Assembly (NCBI GenBank): GCA_933228675.1
Contig: OW121740.1
Location: 55,134,174 to 55,198,173, forward strand
Source: Stomorhina lunata
Lineage: Eukaryota > Arthropoda > Insecta > Diptera > Rhiniidae
Reading direction: 5' to 3'
Length of the DNA stretch: 64,000 bases
Within the stretch, counting starts at the first letter, position 1. Each line of letters starts with the position of its first letter. The notes beneath the pieces are model-generated. The model was not told where the DNA came from, made no database searches, and saw only the letters and a program-made list of their open reading frames with translations. Shown here one piece after another: positions 44,263 to 56,947 of this stretch. The translations under genes were made by a program, and so were the position numbers.

Positions 44263-45849
44263 TATAGTTTATTTTGATCACTACAGAAAAATGCTCTAGG
44301 TTACATTTATGATCTGAAATGAGACTACAAAAAGCCCTATCTCAATTTAGTTTTTTATGTTTAAAATTAAAAAAAAATGTTTTGAAACGTAAATTTTTGT
44401 CAATTACTGTTTTAAATCAGTTTTTACCTTCTCCTTTAATGTTTCAAATATGCGAGTTGGGGCCTTTCTACATGAGACCAACGATATACATACACCAAGG
44501 CTCATATATACAGGTTAACGCATGGCTACAACAAAATACAACAAGTCAAAAACAACATAGATTTTGTTCTTGGATAATAAGTTTTTTAATGCCAAAATTT
44601 AAAACAAAAATTCGACAATTCAGAATAACAACAATAATTTGAGATTAGAAAAATTAAACAAATTTTGAACTAGAACAAATTTTGAAAAGCAGCTGACAAG
44701 TTGCAGTCACTTGTTATAATTACACTATGTTCTTCACAAACGACAAATTTTCAGTTTCAAAACAAAAATGACAATCTATGACTTGATATCTCTGAAAAGA
44801 CACGGAATTTTTTTGCATGATAGAAAACTAGAACTTCAAATACTACTGTTCAATTGTCATAATATTTAGGAGGAAGAAACGTTTACCATCCTTTGTCATT
44901 ACCTTGCCCCAATGAATCTGAGGTCTTATTATCATGGTAAATCACGAGTAGTCTAGAAATCCTTATTTTCTATCTGAACCATATACTGGTATCAAGTTGA
45001 TGACTTAGTCTTAAGCAGCTTACTAAGCCTTAGCATCATAGTGTTTGCTGGGCAGAGAACACTACACAACCACCAGCACCCAAGTCAAAACATCAGCCCA
45101 TTCAACAAAGATTCAATGACATTTCACAAAGTATGAATCATCGTACACATTGGTGATTATGAAGTTTTAAACGTAAAAAAAAGAAAAATAAATTGTAAAA
45201 TAAAAGTTTAATATGAACTTGTATGAAGTAGACTCTTAAAATGTATAACATGAGTAAGTAACTCCGTTTATGAATGTAGTAAAAGTTTTACGTCTACCAG
45301 TAGTTCGTTATCAATAAATGAAATTCGTTATAATTTTATTAAATGTTTGATTATTGGAATTAAAAATGTGAAAATTCTTTAATTTGCTGATAATTAAAAC
45401 ACGATTTTTAATTGAAAAAGTATTACGAATAAAACTGTTTTTACATAGAAAATAATTGAAATGAGATTTGAAAGGGTAACCGGAAATACTTAAAATTATG
45501 AATGAAAATAAACTTTTGGATATGATTTGAAATGTCTGACTAATGAGAATGATACTAGTTTCTTTTTATGTACCTAATTTAGATAATTGAAGCATAAACA
45601 TAACCTTTTGTTGTCTGCTATTTTAGGTTAGTTTTGAATTGGAAACATGTTGATTAAAAGGGAAATTAATGTAATGAAGTAACAAGAAGGATTGACTTTT
45701 GTATTCTATTTACATAAAAAGTAATAAGAACATAAGGACTGAGATTTTATAAATAGTGCTTAAATATTTTTTAGTAGCAGTAGGCTTTGATATAAATGTA
45801 GATTATATATAAAAAATATATAAAGAACCATAAAGCTATTTTGTGCAGA
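44263..45849. other. AT-rich stretch, no gene seen
   Basis: No supportable gene or repeat. The open frame at 44319-44642 has no recognisable domain and biased composition. Confidence 0.4.
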
Positions 45850-46135
45850 AATGGATAATCAACAAAAAGAGGAAGAAAGAATTTTTGAAATTTATAAAAA
45901 AAAAAAATGTGTCACGAAATACGGTTTCCCGGATTGTTAGGAAGTATAATGATTTCGGTACTATTAAATAAAAACTGCGGGTTGTTTGCGGAAAGGGCAT
46001 TTCTGATCTTAATAAGGCAAACAAAAATTGTGTGTCTTACTTACTTGTCCAACAGAAAAGCGTCATATAAAGCAAATTGTTCGGAATTTTTTGTCAGAAA
46101 GGTTGAGAAAAGTGAGCGGCTGAAATTGTATAAAG

Positions 46136-47534
46136 TACTAGCTGATTTTAACCGGCGTTGCCCGGGTTATTAGTTAAAGTTATTAACTTATTACTATGTT
46201 AACACTTTCTTTAAAAATTAACAATTATGAAATATTTTTTATTAATTTTTTAATTGAATCCTTTATTAATGTATTTGCATATGTATTTAATTGACTTATC
46301 AAACACCAATTATATTCCCAATATTCGTGCATTCGTTTTTCTATTTTAGATATATTAAAAAAAGAGGTCGTAAAAGTGGGCATGGTAAATTTTTCTTAAT
46401 GCATAATCCTAACTTGGACTAAAAAAAAAACATTTACAAAGAAAAAATGTCTTCATTGGTCCAGCCGTTCTTAAGATATACAATTTTAAATAAAAGGGTA
46501 ATTTTATCCCCATTTTCCAATTCCCAGGTCCCCGTTGGTCCATTTTCAAAAAACTGAAAAAGCGAAAATCCATCCTAAAATAAGAAAATATCCACACTTA
46601 AAACTTTAATTAATTAGGTTAAATCGTCATTTTTAATATATGACTTATATGGGAGGGGTCACGCCCATTTGAGATTTCAAAAAAAAAAAAAAAACGTACC
46701 CACCGTTAGCTTCTTTTATACTGTAAAAATTAAAGAAAAATCGGTCGACTCGGTCATCCATATTTGTCATTTTTAATATTTTACTTAAATGGGGGGGGGA
46801 TCACGCCCACTTGATATTTAAAAAAAAAAACCTGACCTAGTTTACCCGCCGGTTACGCCTTAACGTACTGTCAAAATTTCAGAAAAATCGGTCCGCTCGG
46901 TCATCTATATTTGTCATTTTTAATATATGAGTTATATGGGGGGGTCACGTCCACTTGAGATTTCAGAAAAAACTCCAGACTATTTTAACTACCGGTCACA
47001 CCTTACTCCACTGTCTAAATTTCAGAAAAATAAGTTGGTTTAATCATCCATATTTTTATGTTTTTAAATCTGACTTATATGGAGGGGGTCACGCCCACTT
47101 GAGATTTGAAAAAAATCTGGCCTATTTTATCTATTGGTCACACCTTAACATACTGTCAAAATTTCAGAAAAATCGCGTCTCTCGGTCGCCTATATTTTTA
47201 ATTTTTAATATATGAGTTATATGGGAGGGGTCACGTCCACTGGAGATTTAAAAAAAAAATTAGCCTATTTTAACCACCGATCACACCTTACCATACTATC
47301 AAAATTTCAGAAAAATCGGGCCTATCTTTTGCCTATATTTGTCATTTTTAATATATGGGTTATATGGGAGGTGTCACACCCACTTGAGATTTCGAAAAAA
47401 ATTGGCCTATAGTTACCACCGGCCACACCATACTACACTGTCAAAATTTGAGCAAAACCGGTCCGCTAGTTTCGGAGATCCTTCCCAACAAACAACATAC
47501 AAACAGACGCGGACATTTTTTTTTTATAGATATA
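46136..47534. mobile_element. Unclassified inserted repeat carrying 143-bp tandem units
   Basis: Inserted into the DD37E copy; the uninterrupted order is visible at about 38317. It starts ACTAGCTGATTTTAACCGG and ends in a T run plus ATAGATATA. The interior is a tandem array (next entry). No coding capacity. A Helitron-like or LINE-tail-type repeat are both possible; I cannot decide. Confidence 0.6.
46640..47470. repeat. Six tandem units of about 143 bp
   Basis: The landmark GTCACGCCCACTTGAGATTT (with variants) occurs at about 46658, 46800, 46944, 47088, 47230 and 47373, a steady spacing of 142-144 bases. Each unit also has AAAATTTCAGAAAAATCGG in its second half. Confidence 0.9.
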
Positions 47535-47839
47535 GACAAAAGGTGCCTAATAGAAAGTCCACAAAGAATTAGGAAGCAAAACAGTGGGCTAAAAAACTGC
47601 ATTGAAATTTCTTAACGAAATATAAATGCTCTATATAGGGGACGATGAAACCTATGGCCTCGGCGACTTTTCCCATTTTCCAGAAAAGACGTTGTCGATG
47701 CAAAAGAAAATGTGAACGAAAAATTCCGAACCCAAAAGAAAACAAAATTTCCTAAAAAAAAAATTGGTTTGGCAAGCATTTTGTACTTGCGAAATGCAAT
47801 CCCCTCATAACAACTGAAAATATTAACGTTAATTAAACC

Positions 47840-48163
47840 CTTCACCACCATAGGTGGAAAGGGTATTATAAGTTTGTGCTGATGTATGTAACGCATAGAA
47901 ATATTTGTCTGTGTTTTTGTAACAACTGTAATCAATCTGCCAAATTTCGAGATAATCGGTCCACATTTGACCCTAGTTCTCATATAAGTCCAAATGAAAT
48001 GGAAACAGCTTAAATATATAAGTTTTGAGAAAATGTTTGTATGATGCCAAAATTTAGCAAATATTTGTCTTTATACAGGAAAAAGAACACCTTCCCCTTA
48101 GTGGTGAAGGGTATCGTATGGACGGGCTTGACCGACTATAGCACTTTCTTACTTGTTTTCTAT
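47840..48163 (-). repeat. Family A dispersed repeat, short copy with both ends
   Basis: On the minus strand it starts ACAAGTAAGAAAGTGCTATA and ends with the hairpin CCTTTCCACCTATGGTGGTG. The middle is deleted relative to 49356-50148. Confidence 0.85.
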
Positions 48164-48707
48164 TGAAATTGTTTGACTCTATCCAAAGTTATAGTAACTT
48201 ATTTGAGCACTATTTATTGAAAATTACGACTTAATCGACAGATGATTAGTTGTATGCTGTAAATAGTACATACCTCAAACGGGAAATAATATTACATATA
48301 AATTATGAACCAATTAATAGACTGCTTCCCAGCTAATTCTCACTATAAATTGAATCTGAAAGAACTTGAATTTCGATTTTGCAAATCCAAAATGCTAAAC
48401 GCATTAATAAATAAATAATTTATAAGATCGGACCACGAGTAAAATCTAGTTCACTCGGTTCCTTTGTCTATAATCTGCTGAATTCTTGCCAAATCATTTC
48501 AGAAAACCAGAACCTACTTCAAAGTATTCATTTGAAGTATTTGCCGAAATAAAAACCGTCATCGTCATCGACTTTGTTTCGAATATTATTCATCTTTCGA
48601 GCCATAACAACCAAAAAATCTATAATAATTTGATTTCCGATATGTCTAACCTAAAGTAATATAATACCCCCTAAATCAAAAATGAATATAAAATAATTAG
48701 TCTTATA

Positions 48708-49288
48708 CAGGCCTATTCTGCAAATCACGTGATTTGAAATCACATTCCGTTTTGAAATCACAAATGTGATTTGTGCCTGTTCTGTAAATCACAATTTTTT
48801 AAGTTTTTTCTGTGATTTAAACTTCTCAAAACACAAGGAAATTTGTATAAACTAGTGCTAATGCACTATTTTTAATAATATTTAACGTCATTATTAAAAT
48901 TTGACTGATTTTATTGGTATTTTTACAAGAATTTTACGCTTTTAACGTTGACAAAGTCAATTTTGCTACTTGGTCGGTTTTAAGAAAAATCACAAAAAAT
49001 GTAGCTTAAAATGAGTGTGTCCGTTTTTTCGTATTTATGTTTGAACATTTAATTAAAATTGCAAATTTTATTACAAAATATTATAAAAATCATATTAGGC
49101 TTTTTATCTATTCAATTAGTAATAGAAATAAAAATAAAATTACTTGTACAACAGACAAGTGGTTTCAAATCGATAGTGTCTTAGCTGACCGGTTTGAAAT
49201 CACAAAACTTTTGGGATTTTTATTTGCAGAACACCTTTTATGTGATTTTAAATCACTTTCACAAAATGTGATTTTCAGAATAGGCCTG
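48708..49288. mobile_element. MITE with CAGGCCT ends, copy 2
   Basis: A 581-bp copy of the element at 11978-12551, same orientation, alike over the whole length. ATA flanks both sides again. One terminal base differs on each side (CAGGCCTATTCTG, CAGAATAGGCCTG). Confidence 0.8.
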
Positions 49289-49355
49289 ATAGCCCAAATT
49301 TTGAATGGAAAGTTTGGGACTTAATATTCATTATTTTTAAATAAAAAGTACAAAA

Positions 49356-50148
49356 AAACAAGTAAGAAAGCGCTATAGTCGGTCAAGCCGACCATACGAT
49401 ACCCTTCACCACTAAGGTCGAAGGTGTTATTTTTCCTGTATAAAGACAAATATTTGCTAAATTTTGCCATCATACAAACATTTTCTTAAAACTTATATAT
49501 TTAACCTGTTTCCGTCATTTGCACTTATATGAGAGCTAGAGTCAAATGTGGACCGATTATCTCGAAATTTGGCAAGTTGACTACAGTTGTTACAAAAATT
49601 ATGTACCTATGCGAAAAATAAACTCAAAATTTTCATTATCTTTAGATTTACGAGCGTTTTAGTGATTTTTTGTCTCATTTAGTGCGTTTTTAAAGAAGTG
49701 TTTGTATGGGAGCTATGGTCAAATGTGGACCGATTTCAACGAAATTTGATACAGCGATTTAAGTTTACATAAGCAGTATCTGTTTTAAATTTCATGAAAA
49801 AATATTGATATTTGTGGCCAATATATCAATTCCGGGAAGTGGGACCTATGGGAGGTACCATAAATAATGGACCGATTTTGACCAATTTCAATAGCCATGG
49901 TCCCATTGTCAAAAAAATTAAATTAGAATTGCGACCTGTAGTTTGATTACAAGGTTTACATGGGGGTCCAGCCAGCCGTCCAGCCAGCCAGACGGACGGA
50001 CATCGCTAAATCGACTCAGAAAGTGATTCTAAGCCTATTGGTATACTAAAAGGTGGGTCTAAGACAAATATCAGCACGAACTTATAACTTATAAATATCA
50101 GCACAAACTTATAATACCCTTTCCACCTATGGTGGTGAAGGGTATAAA
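49356..50148 (+). repeat. Family A dispersed repeat, fullest copy
   Basis: About 790 bp. It starts ACAAGTAAGAAAGCGCTATA, soon has a weak inverted pair around ACCCTTCACCACTAAGG, and carries GACGGACGGACATCGCTAAA toward the right. It ends in the strong hairpin CCTTTCCACCTATGGTGGTG plus AAGGGTATAAAAA. The layout recalls the DINE/Helitron-type repeats of flies, but the CTRR end expected of Helitrons is not clear. Seven related copies or remnants occur in the window. Confidence 0.8.
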
Positions 50149-50171
50149 AAAACTGTAGGGTGTGATTGATG

Positions 50172-50400
50172 GATGCTGTGGCTCAGTTGGTTAGTACGTC
50201 GACCACTAATCATAACATATCATATTCAGCCTGAGTTCGATTCCCGGCCACGGCATCATCAATTTCTGTAATTATTAATTTCTCTGAAATTACTAAATAC
50301 CACAGCATCCTCCACTGGCGGTAAGCCTACCGCAATGAAATAAAATTCGGTATAAAACAAATGGAGCAACTTCACTGTTCTAAAAATAGTCATGACGTGC
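50172..50400 (+). mobile_element. Second tRNA-derived SINE family
   Basis: The head GATGCTGTGG pairs with CCACGGCATC (50248-50257) as an extended acceptor stem. The A box is perfect (TGGCTCAGTTGG, 50179-50190) and the B box is GTTCGATTCC (50235-50244). The A-to-B spacing is too long and the anticodon arm is not tRNA-like, so this is a SINE head or tRNA relic, not a working tRNA. A non-tRNA body follows to about 50400; its end is uncertain. Confidence 0.7.
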
Positions 50401-52054
50401 AATTAAGCTGTTGAATAATATAAAGCTTTATCTCTCTTGTTTACCACCTTTCATGTCTCTACTATCCCCATTAAAAAGAAGGTAGGCAGTATTTAGCTGA
50501 GGGTTACTTCTCTACATCGTTACGTTGTGTACTATATATGGTCCCTTAGTGTTATGAGGTTATGTGGGATACAAATTTGTTTTGTAAAAATTTTATTTTT
50601 TTTCAGATTTTAAAATGATTTAGCCATCCAAATTTTACATGTTTAGTGCACAAATCACACAATTTTAGAGATATTTATGAAAATATTTAAAATAATAATA
50701 AAAACGACTTTAAAAAACGTGCCGGTAATGTGGTACTTGTGATTTGAAATGACTCCATACATCAAACTTGTATTCAAAATGTTTTACATGATAAAAATGA
50801 TAAAAGTCCAAATATATTGATTTGAAATTAGCCTGTATAAATTATGGAAACAACAAACACAAAAATCACAATATCTCGTAAACTAGTTAAAGTGTTTTGA
50901 TAAATTTGAAATAAACGTGTGCCAAATGTATAACAATTTAACTATAAAAACCATAATGCTTTTGTAAAGAAGAAATCAAAACAGAATTGTAAGTATATTT
51001 TACAAATAAAATGAGATGCACATTTACGGATACAAGTAAGCCACATTTTTTTTGGTACTACACGAGAACATGAGAATGAATAAAATTCTATACATTATAA
51101 TATCTAACAAGATGATACCTGTGCTCAAGTGGCCAAAAAGAAACTAGACGCATTAGGAAAAAATATTAAACAAAATAACAAACGCTAGAAACACATTGAC
51201 AGCAAAACATCAACAGCCCAACAGTTTAAATTGTTTAGAAATTTTCCAAGACTAGTGAAACAACAAGACTATGACAATTTTCCTTTCCAATTCATTAGTT
51301 TAGGCCGTTTTCCTTACATTTGGAACTGCTGAGTTGTGTGTTAGAGACCATCATTTTTACATATACACCACAAACGCTTGTCATAAAACTGAACTAAGAA
51401 ATTGTGGTAAACAAAGCATATAAAGGTGCATCAACATTATCATCATCATAATAATAACAACATTGTTGCACTAGTGTTTAGCTTGCAAGTTGCAACTAAT
51501 GTTGCTGCTACTGCTGGCTGACTGACTGACTGACTCCATAGCCATCATACGAAAAATATTTGCATTAGAAAATAAACTTGAAAAAAAAGAAGGCAATCAG
51601 CAAAAAATATCAAGACGATACTTATGCATTAAGTGTTTGACTCTGCTCTGCCCTATTCTCTTCTGATTTGTAGAATTTGTGTACAATAAATGCATGTATG
51701 TGAAACTTTTGTGTTAAGTATTCTAAATAATAAAAACAAAATAATGAACAGAGATTTGAAGGAATTAATTAAATACATTTTTAATAAACTTGTCTAACGG
51801 AGATATTTTGTAGGAGAATCAAATCATGATAGCGTATTGAGATTAGCGCAATTTATATGACAATTTCATGAAATTCCTACGGCGATTACATCTTCGCTCA
51901 GTAACGAACCAAATCAACCAAAGAATATTAACCCAGCAAAAGCGGCAATCTTGATGGTCCTTGATCGGTCACAAGCTGAATCGCAGAAGATTATGAAAAA
52001 CACAGCTTGACTGTCTTAAGTATATCGAGCTCTTAGGTTTAAATAATCGTAAGC
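50401..52054. other. Stretch without recognised gene
   Basis: AT-rich. Near 51300-51600 the base composition is more balanced, with CAT, CAA and GACT runs (CTGACTGACTGACTGACT at about 51519), but no reading frame or exon can be supported. Confidence 0.4.
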
Positions 52055-52325
52055 AACATTCCGTTAAATATCTCTTAAACTATTAGAGATAGCGTAGTAA
52101 AGTAAGCATATTTTTCTTTCTTTCTTAACTAGTTTTCGAATGTGTAAAAATCTTTTTGATAGGTTTATATTTACGAAAGTTATACGGACCAATAGGTTTT
52201 AATAAAATGGTGCTCAACTTTGGCTCAGTGTGGAGGCCACTGTACTAAAAATAGACATGTTTTTAAAAGTTGGTCTAAAACTCCAACCACCCATTGGACG
52301 ATTTCTGCATATTGCGCCACAATTC
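52055..52325. mobile_element. Fragment related to the foldback loop and arm
   Basis: Resembles 8236-8500: CCGTTAAATATCTCTTAAAC, GTAGTAAAGTAAGCAT, a GAAAGTTATACG-like word and a GGCCACTGT word occur in the same order. Strongly diverged; no ends or duplication could be placed. Confidence 0.6.
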
Positions 52326-52554
52326 GAACAGTAGCTTAAATGTTATTGAAGTAAAACTAAAAAACTTCACATACAATACTTTGCTCCATATCTTCTAAAC
52401 CATGTCGAAAAATTTAATTAGTTTGCCGAAAGTAGCAAACTAACAAAGAACAAAAATGCACCAAAACATTCCCCGTTTTCGTTTAATTAGATTTTTTGTC
52501 GCTTACGATCAATATTTTTCCTGTCCCTTGCGATCATTTTAATTTAAGGGCTCG

Positions 52555-52985
52555 ATATGTTAGGTTAAGCAGGTGACTGACGACGAAGTCAGCTTCACTT
52601 GGATCATATATACACATAGGTTAGGTTAAGCAGGTGGCTGTCAATAGAGACCGTGTTATCTGCATAGGATAAAAAATATATATTCCTTACTACCAAAAAT
52701 AATACAGGCTCTTGATTCCAGATGCAACAATGAATGTGCTCATCTTACGAATGCCTCTGACAAATCGTGTAGAAACGTTTAGCCCAGATAGTGAGTCCTA
52801 AGATTAGCAAGGGCTGGACAGTGACAGAGGAGATGAGTAACAGTTTCTTCCTCCTCGACGTTTCGACAATTTCTACAGTAGTCATATCTTTGAAGATTAA
52901 ATCTTCTAACATAGGATTAACTCCACTGCGGAGAAATTTGCTAAATTCGGTGCTCTCCTGAGTCAGGATAACATTGACTAATTTT
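52555..52985 (-). mobile_element. LINE 3' end, degraded, minus copy
   Basis: Same family as 30655-31045: TTAGGTTAAGCAGGTG (present twice, at about 52560 and 52619), then diverged RNase H C-terminal coding sequence near 52830-52900. Confidence 0.65.
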
Positions 52986-52999
52986 CGGGCCTACCGCTA

Positions 53000-53400
53000 T
53001 CCGCCTGCAATTTCTTTACGGGTCAGTGCAGAAAACTTGGTCCTCTGAAACCAATAAACGTTCAAAAAGCTTGCTACCTCGCCACAGACTCCGCAACGTA
53101 ATCTCAACCTTAACAGGTTTTTGGATTGCATGACATAAGAATAAACCTTCAACACTATGAATACTGTCGAAGCTGTCACAACGTCGAAGAGGAGGAGACA
53201 GTAGCTCACCTTCTCTGCCAATGACCCGATCTTTAAATTTATATGGCTCTTTATTTGAGAGATCCTTATCTGCATGATTTATCCGATCTAGCGAGTATTG
53301 ACATTCGTAAAATAGACCCATTTATCAGGGCTACAGGCTAGCTTGCACCTCCAGACAAGTTCGCAGTAAAAAATCGGTCGAAGAGAGGAGTGGGTATGCA
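53000..53400 (+). mobile_element. LINE 3' end, degraded, plus copy
   Basis: Plus-strand reading near 53120-53330 gives LQHYEYCRSCHNVEEEETVA, HLLCQ and [11 protein letters not shown], with stops. It is the same family as the adjacent minus-strand copy, so the two face each other. Confidence 0.7.
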
Positions 53401-53639
53401 GTATTTAGTCAATGTTATTGGAAAAGTTGTTTCGTTTATCCATAAAATTGGAGTGCATATGTGCAAATTAGACCTAGAAGGTGTAGTTCTAATAGAATCT
53501 TAGAAGCTTAAGGGTAAATAAGGTATTGTCTAAGGCTCTTTTACACGAGCAGGGTGCAGACCATTGATTGGATTGTAAAGGCTCTAGGGCAGTTTATAAG
53601 TTCACAATTAGCTCAAAACATTTGGCATGATCATGAGTA

Positions 53640-53735
53640 CAGGTTTACTTACTTAAATGGCTTAAATTACAACCTGTTTAGGTCAAAGGCCGAGCCTATT
53701 TTAGAATTCCATGCTTTTCGATCTTGTGCGCGTAG
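53640..53735 (-). mobile_element. RTE-like LINE 3' end fragment
   Basis: Reverse complement of the last 80 or so bases of the LINE at 10932-11715, including the C-terminal codons and the stop region and ending in TTACTTACTTAAATGG on this strand. Confidence 0.8.
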
Positions 53736-56700
53736 ATTGGATAGATTTAACAGGTTTAACCTACTCTAATTAAGGGAGAGTTAGTTTTGGTATCTTGTAT
53801 TTTCTGGAGTTCAAGGTGTCAAAAGCAATGTCATCTGTTATGGTTTTAAATCCTATGGAATAGAGCTCCATGATCATTTAGTTAAAATAAGGTTCCAAAG
53901 AGAAGAGACCGAAAGCAACCTTGTGGAGTACCCTAACATGCTACCTATAAGCAAGTTATTTACCTATAAAGGAGATGATTGAATTGTATTAATTTCTTAA
54001 ATAAATATAAAATATTTTCCTTTTAAATATCAATTATTTCTATTTGATTTAAATTCTGTAGTATTTAAAGTAGGCAAAAGGAAGAAATAAATTTAAGGTG
54101 CTGGAATATAGAATATGCTCAAACATAATACATACGAAATAATATAAGTAAAATACATAAAAAATACAAACTACCCAACATGGAAGAGGAGGTGGTGTAC
54201 CACAAAAGACGACAACATATATGAAGACAGACAAACAGACGAAGAGGCAGTAATTCATAGATAATATGGACAGACAAAATGAACAAAAAACTAAGTATAA
54301 CAACATACAGCCAAGAAGGCAAGTGCAACAACCAACATAGATTTGTATGTATGTAGATACGATATAGTAAGTAGTTGTCTATTTTGGATATACGACAACG
54401 ACTGTAAATGTAGATTTTTCTTGCTGCCACTGAATTGGTTTTCATTCCAACATTAATGTTTGGATATCTCCGAAGAAACATTGTGCATTAGTTCAAATTG
54501 TGTACGTATATGTTAAGAAACTTTGGAGCAACAGAAAAAAATCTAAAACGAAAAACATAAGAAAATATAATGTGGAAAATAAACAATTAAAATAAATTTA
54601 AAAATAGCGAAACAAATATTATTACTTTTTTGTTGTCTTATATGTATTTTTGCTTAACCATTGCACATGTACGTGGAGAATGTCGTTTAAGTTTTAGTCA
54701 AACGAAGAAGAGGTAGGAAATGTTAGGCGGAAGGACGGACTTTTATAAAATTTAATCTAGACACATTTTGGTAGAAGTGCAACTAAGGAAGGCGGAAGGG
54801 GTGGGCGCATGGATGAGTAGTACAAGTACGTTTTTGTTTTCATTTCATGTTTTAAAAGACGCAATGAATGAATAATAATGAAAAAATAATGAATAGAAAT
54901 ATAGGCCCACTTAAGGTTATTTAGAAATACATATGTTTGTATGTATGTATGAAAAAAAAAAATAAACTAAAAAAATAAAAACACAAAAATGTTGCAGTTG
55001 TAAGTGACTATGCCACAATAAGGGCCACAGCAGAATTTGTTTAAAACGGAAGTATTCATGTATTTACTTGGTAGAGTGGCTTACAACATATGTATGTATA
55101 TACATATACATTTTACATTTTTATAGACAACAGCGACGTAATTAACATAAATTGTTTAAGGGGGCTTATATTTTATTTATTACCCATGATTAGTGCGCTT
55201 TTAAGAGATTTATTTAGTTTTATCTTATCTAAAAGAAAAAGGTAGTCTAATGTATTTTTGTAGCCAAAGGTATTGCTTTCATTAATGAACTACAAAAAAT
55301 CTTCGATTCAAAACGAACCTTTTCATAAACAAGTTCCTAGAGCCGGATTGCATTTAAGCACCGTTCTTGCTCGCCCATTAGCTAAACTTACCAACATGCC
55401 GGTGTATTTTCTATGCCCTGGAATTTTGCTAATGAAACGTCAATCCCTTAACCAAAATTACCGCTAAACACTTCTATCATCTAAGAGACTCGTACCAAAG
55501 ACAACATAAAATAAAGATATTGGGACTCCATACATTTTTTTCTGTCAAACAAGGATACATTTCACGAGCACGAGTGAGTGCTTTCTCTCATTGGATAGTC
55601 GTCTCCATTAGTTGTTTCCGAATTAGAGTAAAAGCGGTATACTTCTTTGTATGGGATTTTTTAAAACGACCATACGGCAAATCAATATATAGAAGTGCAA
55701 CATCTTTATAGAGTGTTTGCTCGTACAGTTTAATGTCCTAATACTTTTGTACATATAGCCAAAGTTTATGCTCAGTCATATAAGATGCAGAATGTTTCAG
55801 ATCGCAATTCGGTAATGAACATAAAGGCAAACAACTTAAGGTCAATTTCTTTTTAAATATACCTGTGTGATGGATGATACAACGTTTAATCTGGCTGACT
55901 TTTCACAACATCCGGCCCAATATTTTTATGTTGCTAATAAACGACGATATCAATTTATATAAACAAGTGCCTACAAAAACGGCTTCAAAATTTTCTTCTG
56001 TTATCCTTGACTCCAAGTGGATGTTAGCCATTCCATGAATACTTTGCTGCTCACAACTCCGCATCAACTGACTTATTTTAGCAGGTGCACCATCAAGACG
56101 GCCTACTCTCTCTGAATTCCATTGAAATGCTTGTCGAACGATATTGATATTTGTCTTAAAATTGTGTGGATTTTCCACAGCCATCTCCGTTGACATACCT
56201 CTAAAGAAGCAGGGATTTGATTTCTCGTGTTTAGTAGAACTTCATTATGGCTTAAATGAATTTTATTCAAGCTGCAGATATTGAGAACGAATTTCTAGAG
56301 CTAATAGAGCTTTTTATTGCGAGTCGGAGAATAAAAATATGTTTGATCGGCGTGACCTGCTTTCCGAGATGTAGGCCTCAAAAGTTTCTATATAAAATGC
56401 GTTTTTTGTCTGCATTTCTTGACTGATTTCAATGATCTTGGTGTCATTGGAAAGGTAATAAAAATTACTTGTTAATGCTATAAAGACTTAACACCAAAGA
56501 AATTTAAATCAAAAATATTTTGTATAATATAGTAATTTTACAGCTTCACGATTTTTAACGTGTTTCATAGTTATAGGCTCTGATTTCACATTTTCTGTGT
56601 ATTACCCAGAACTACTACTCGTACAAAAAGTATTATCAGAGTTAATTATCCAGTTAAGATTTATATCTTCAGAAACTCGCACAAAGTTATTGATTATTGT

Positions 56701-56947
56701 TTCTTCAAAACGATAATTCTCAGGCAATTCTTGTTGCAACAATAAAAGAGGTATGTTACCATATGAAGCCCACCTTTGAGAACGAATATTCTTTAAATAA
56801 GACTTCATGATATAAAGTCCTTTATGATCTAAGGTCGTTTTAACAATTTACAATCGTCTTTTAAATTGAACTGTATCAAAAAAAATGTCTGACTTGTCTG
56901 CTTAACAGTTTATCAATTCTCACAAGAGATCTTCTGTTTTTCTTTCC
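53736..56947. other. Stretch without recognised gene
   Basis: AT-rich overall. Short open frames at 55273, 55520, 55903 (minus) and 56602 (minus) show balanced composition but no domain I recognise. A 25-base word, CTTCTGTTATCCTTGACTCC and following bases, at about 55997 also occurs at 27594, so part of this may be old transposon sequence. Confidence 0.35.

Larger units (their letters stand above)
45850..47833 (+). pseudogene. DD37E-type transposase, copy split by an insertion
   Basis: The first part (45850-46135) may start MDNQQKEEERIFEIYKK and then reads VSRNTVSRIVRKYNDFGTI. The second part (47535-47833) continues with AKKLHCNFLTKYKC-like and LVWQAFCTC-like segments found in the 38087 copy. 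A 1.4-kb repeat (46136-47534) separates them. Several frameshifts. The right end is cut by the family A copy at 47840. Confidence 0.7.

Noticed and set aside
50172..50257. Functional tRNA gene
   Set aside because: The A-to-B spacing and lack of a proper anticodon arm argue for a SINE head; no terminator run directly follows.
55903..56196. 97-residue open frame on the minus strand
   Set aside because: It shares about 25 bases with the decayed LINE region at 27594, so it may be transposon debris; no family could be named.
56602..56808. 68-residue open frame with balanced composition
   Set aside because: It looks more protein-like than its surroundings (LLLLQQELPENYRFEETIIN) but I cannot recognise the family and no exon signals support it.
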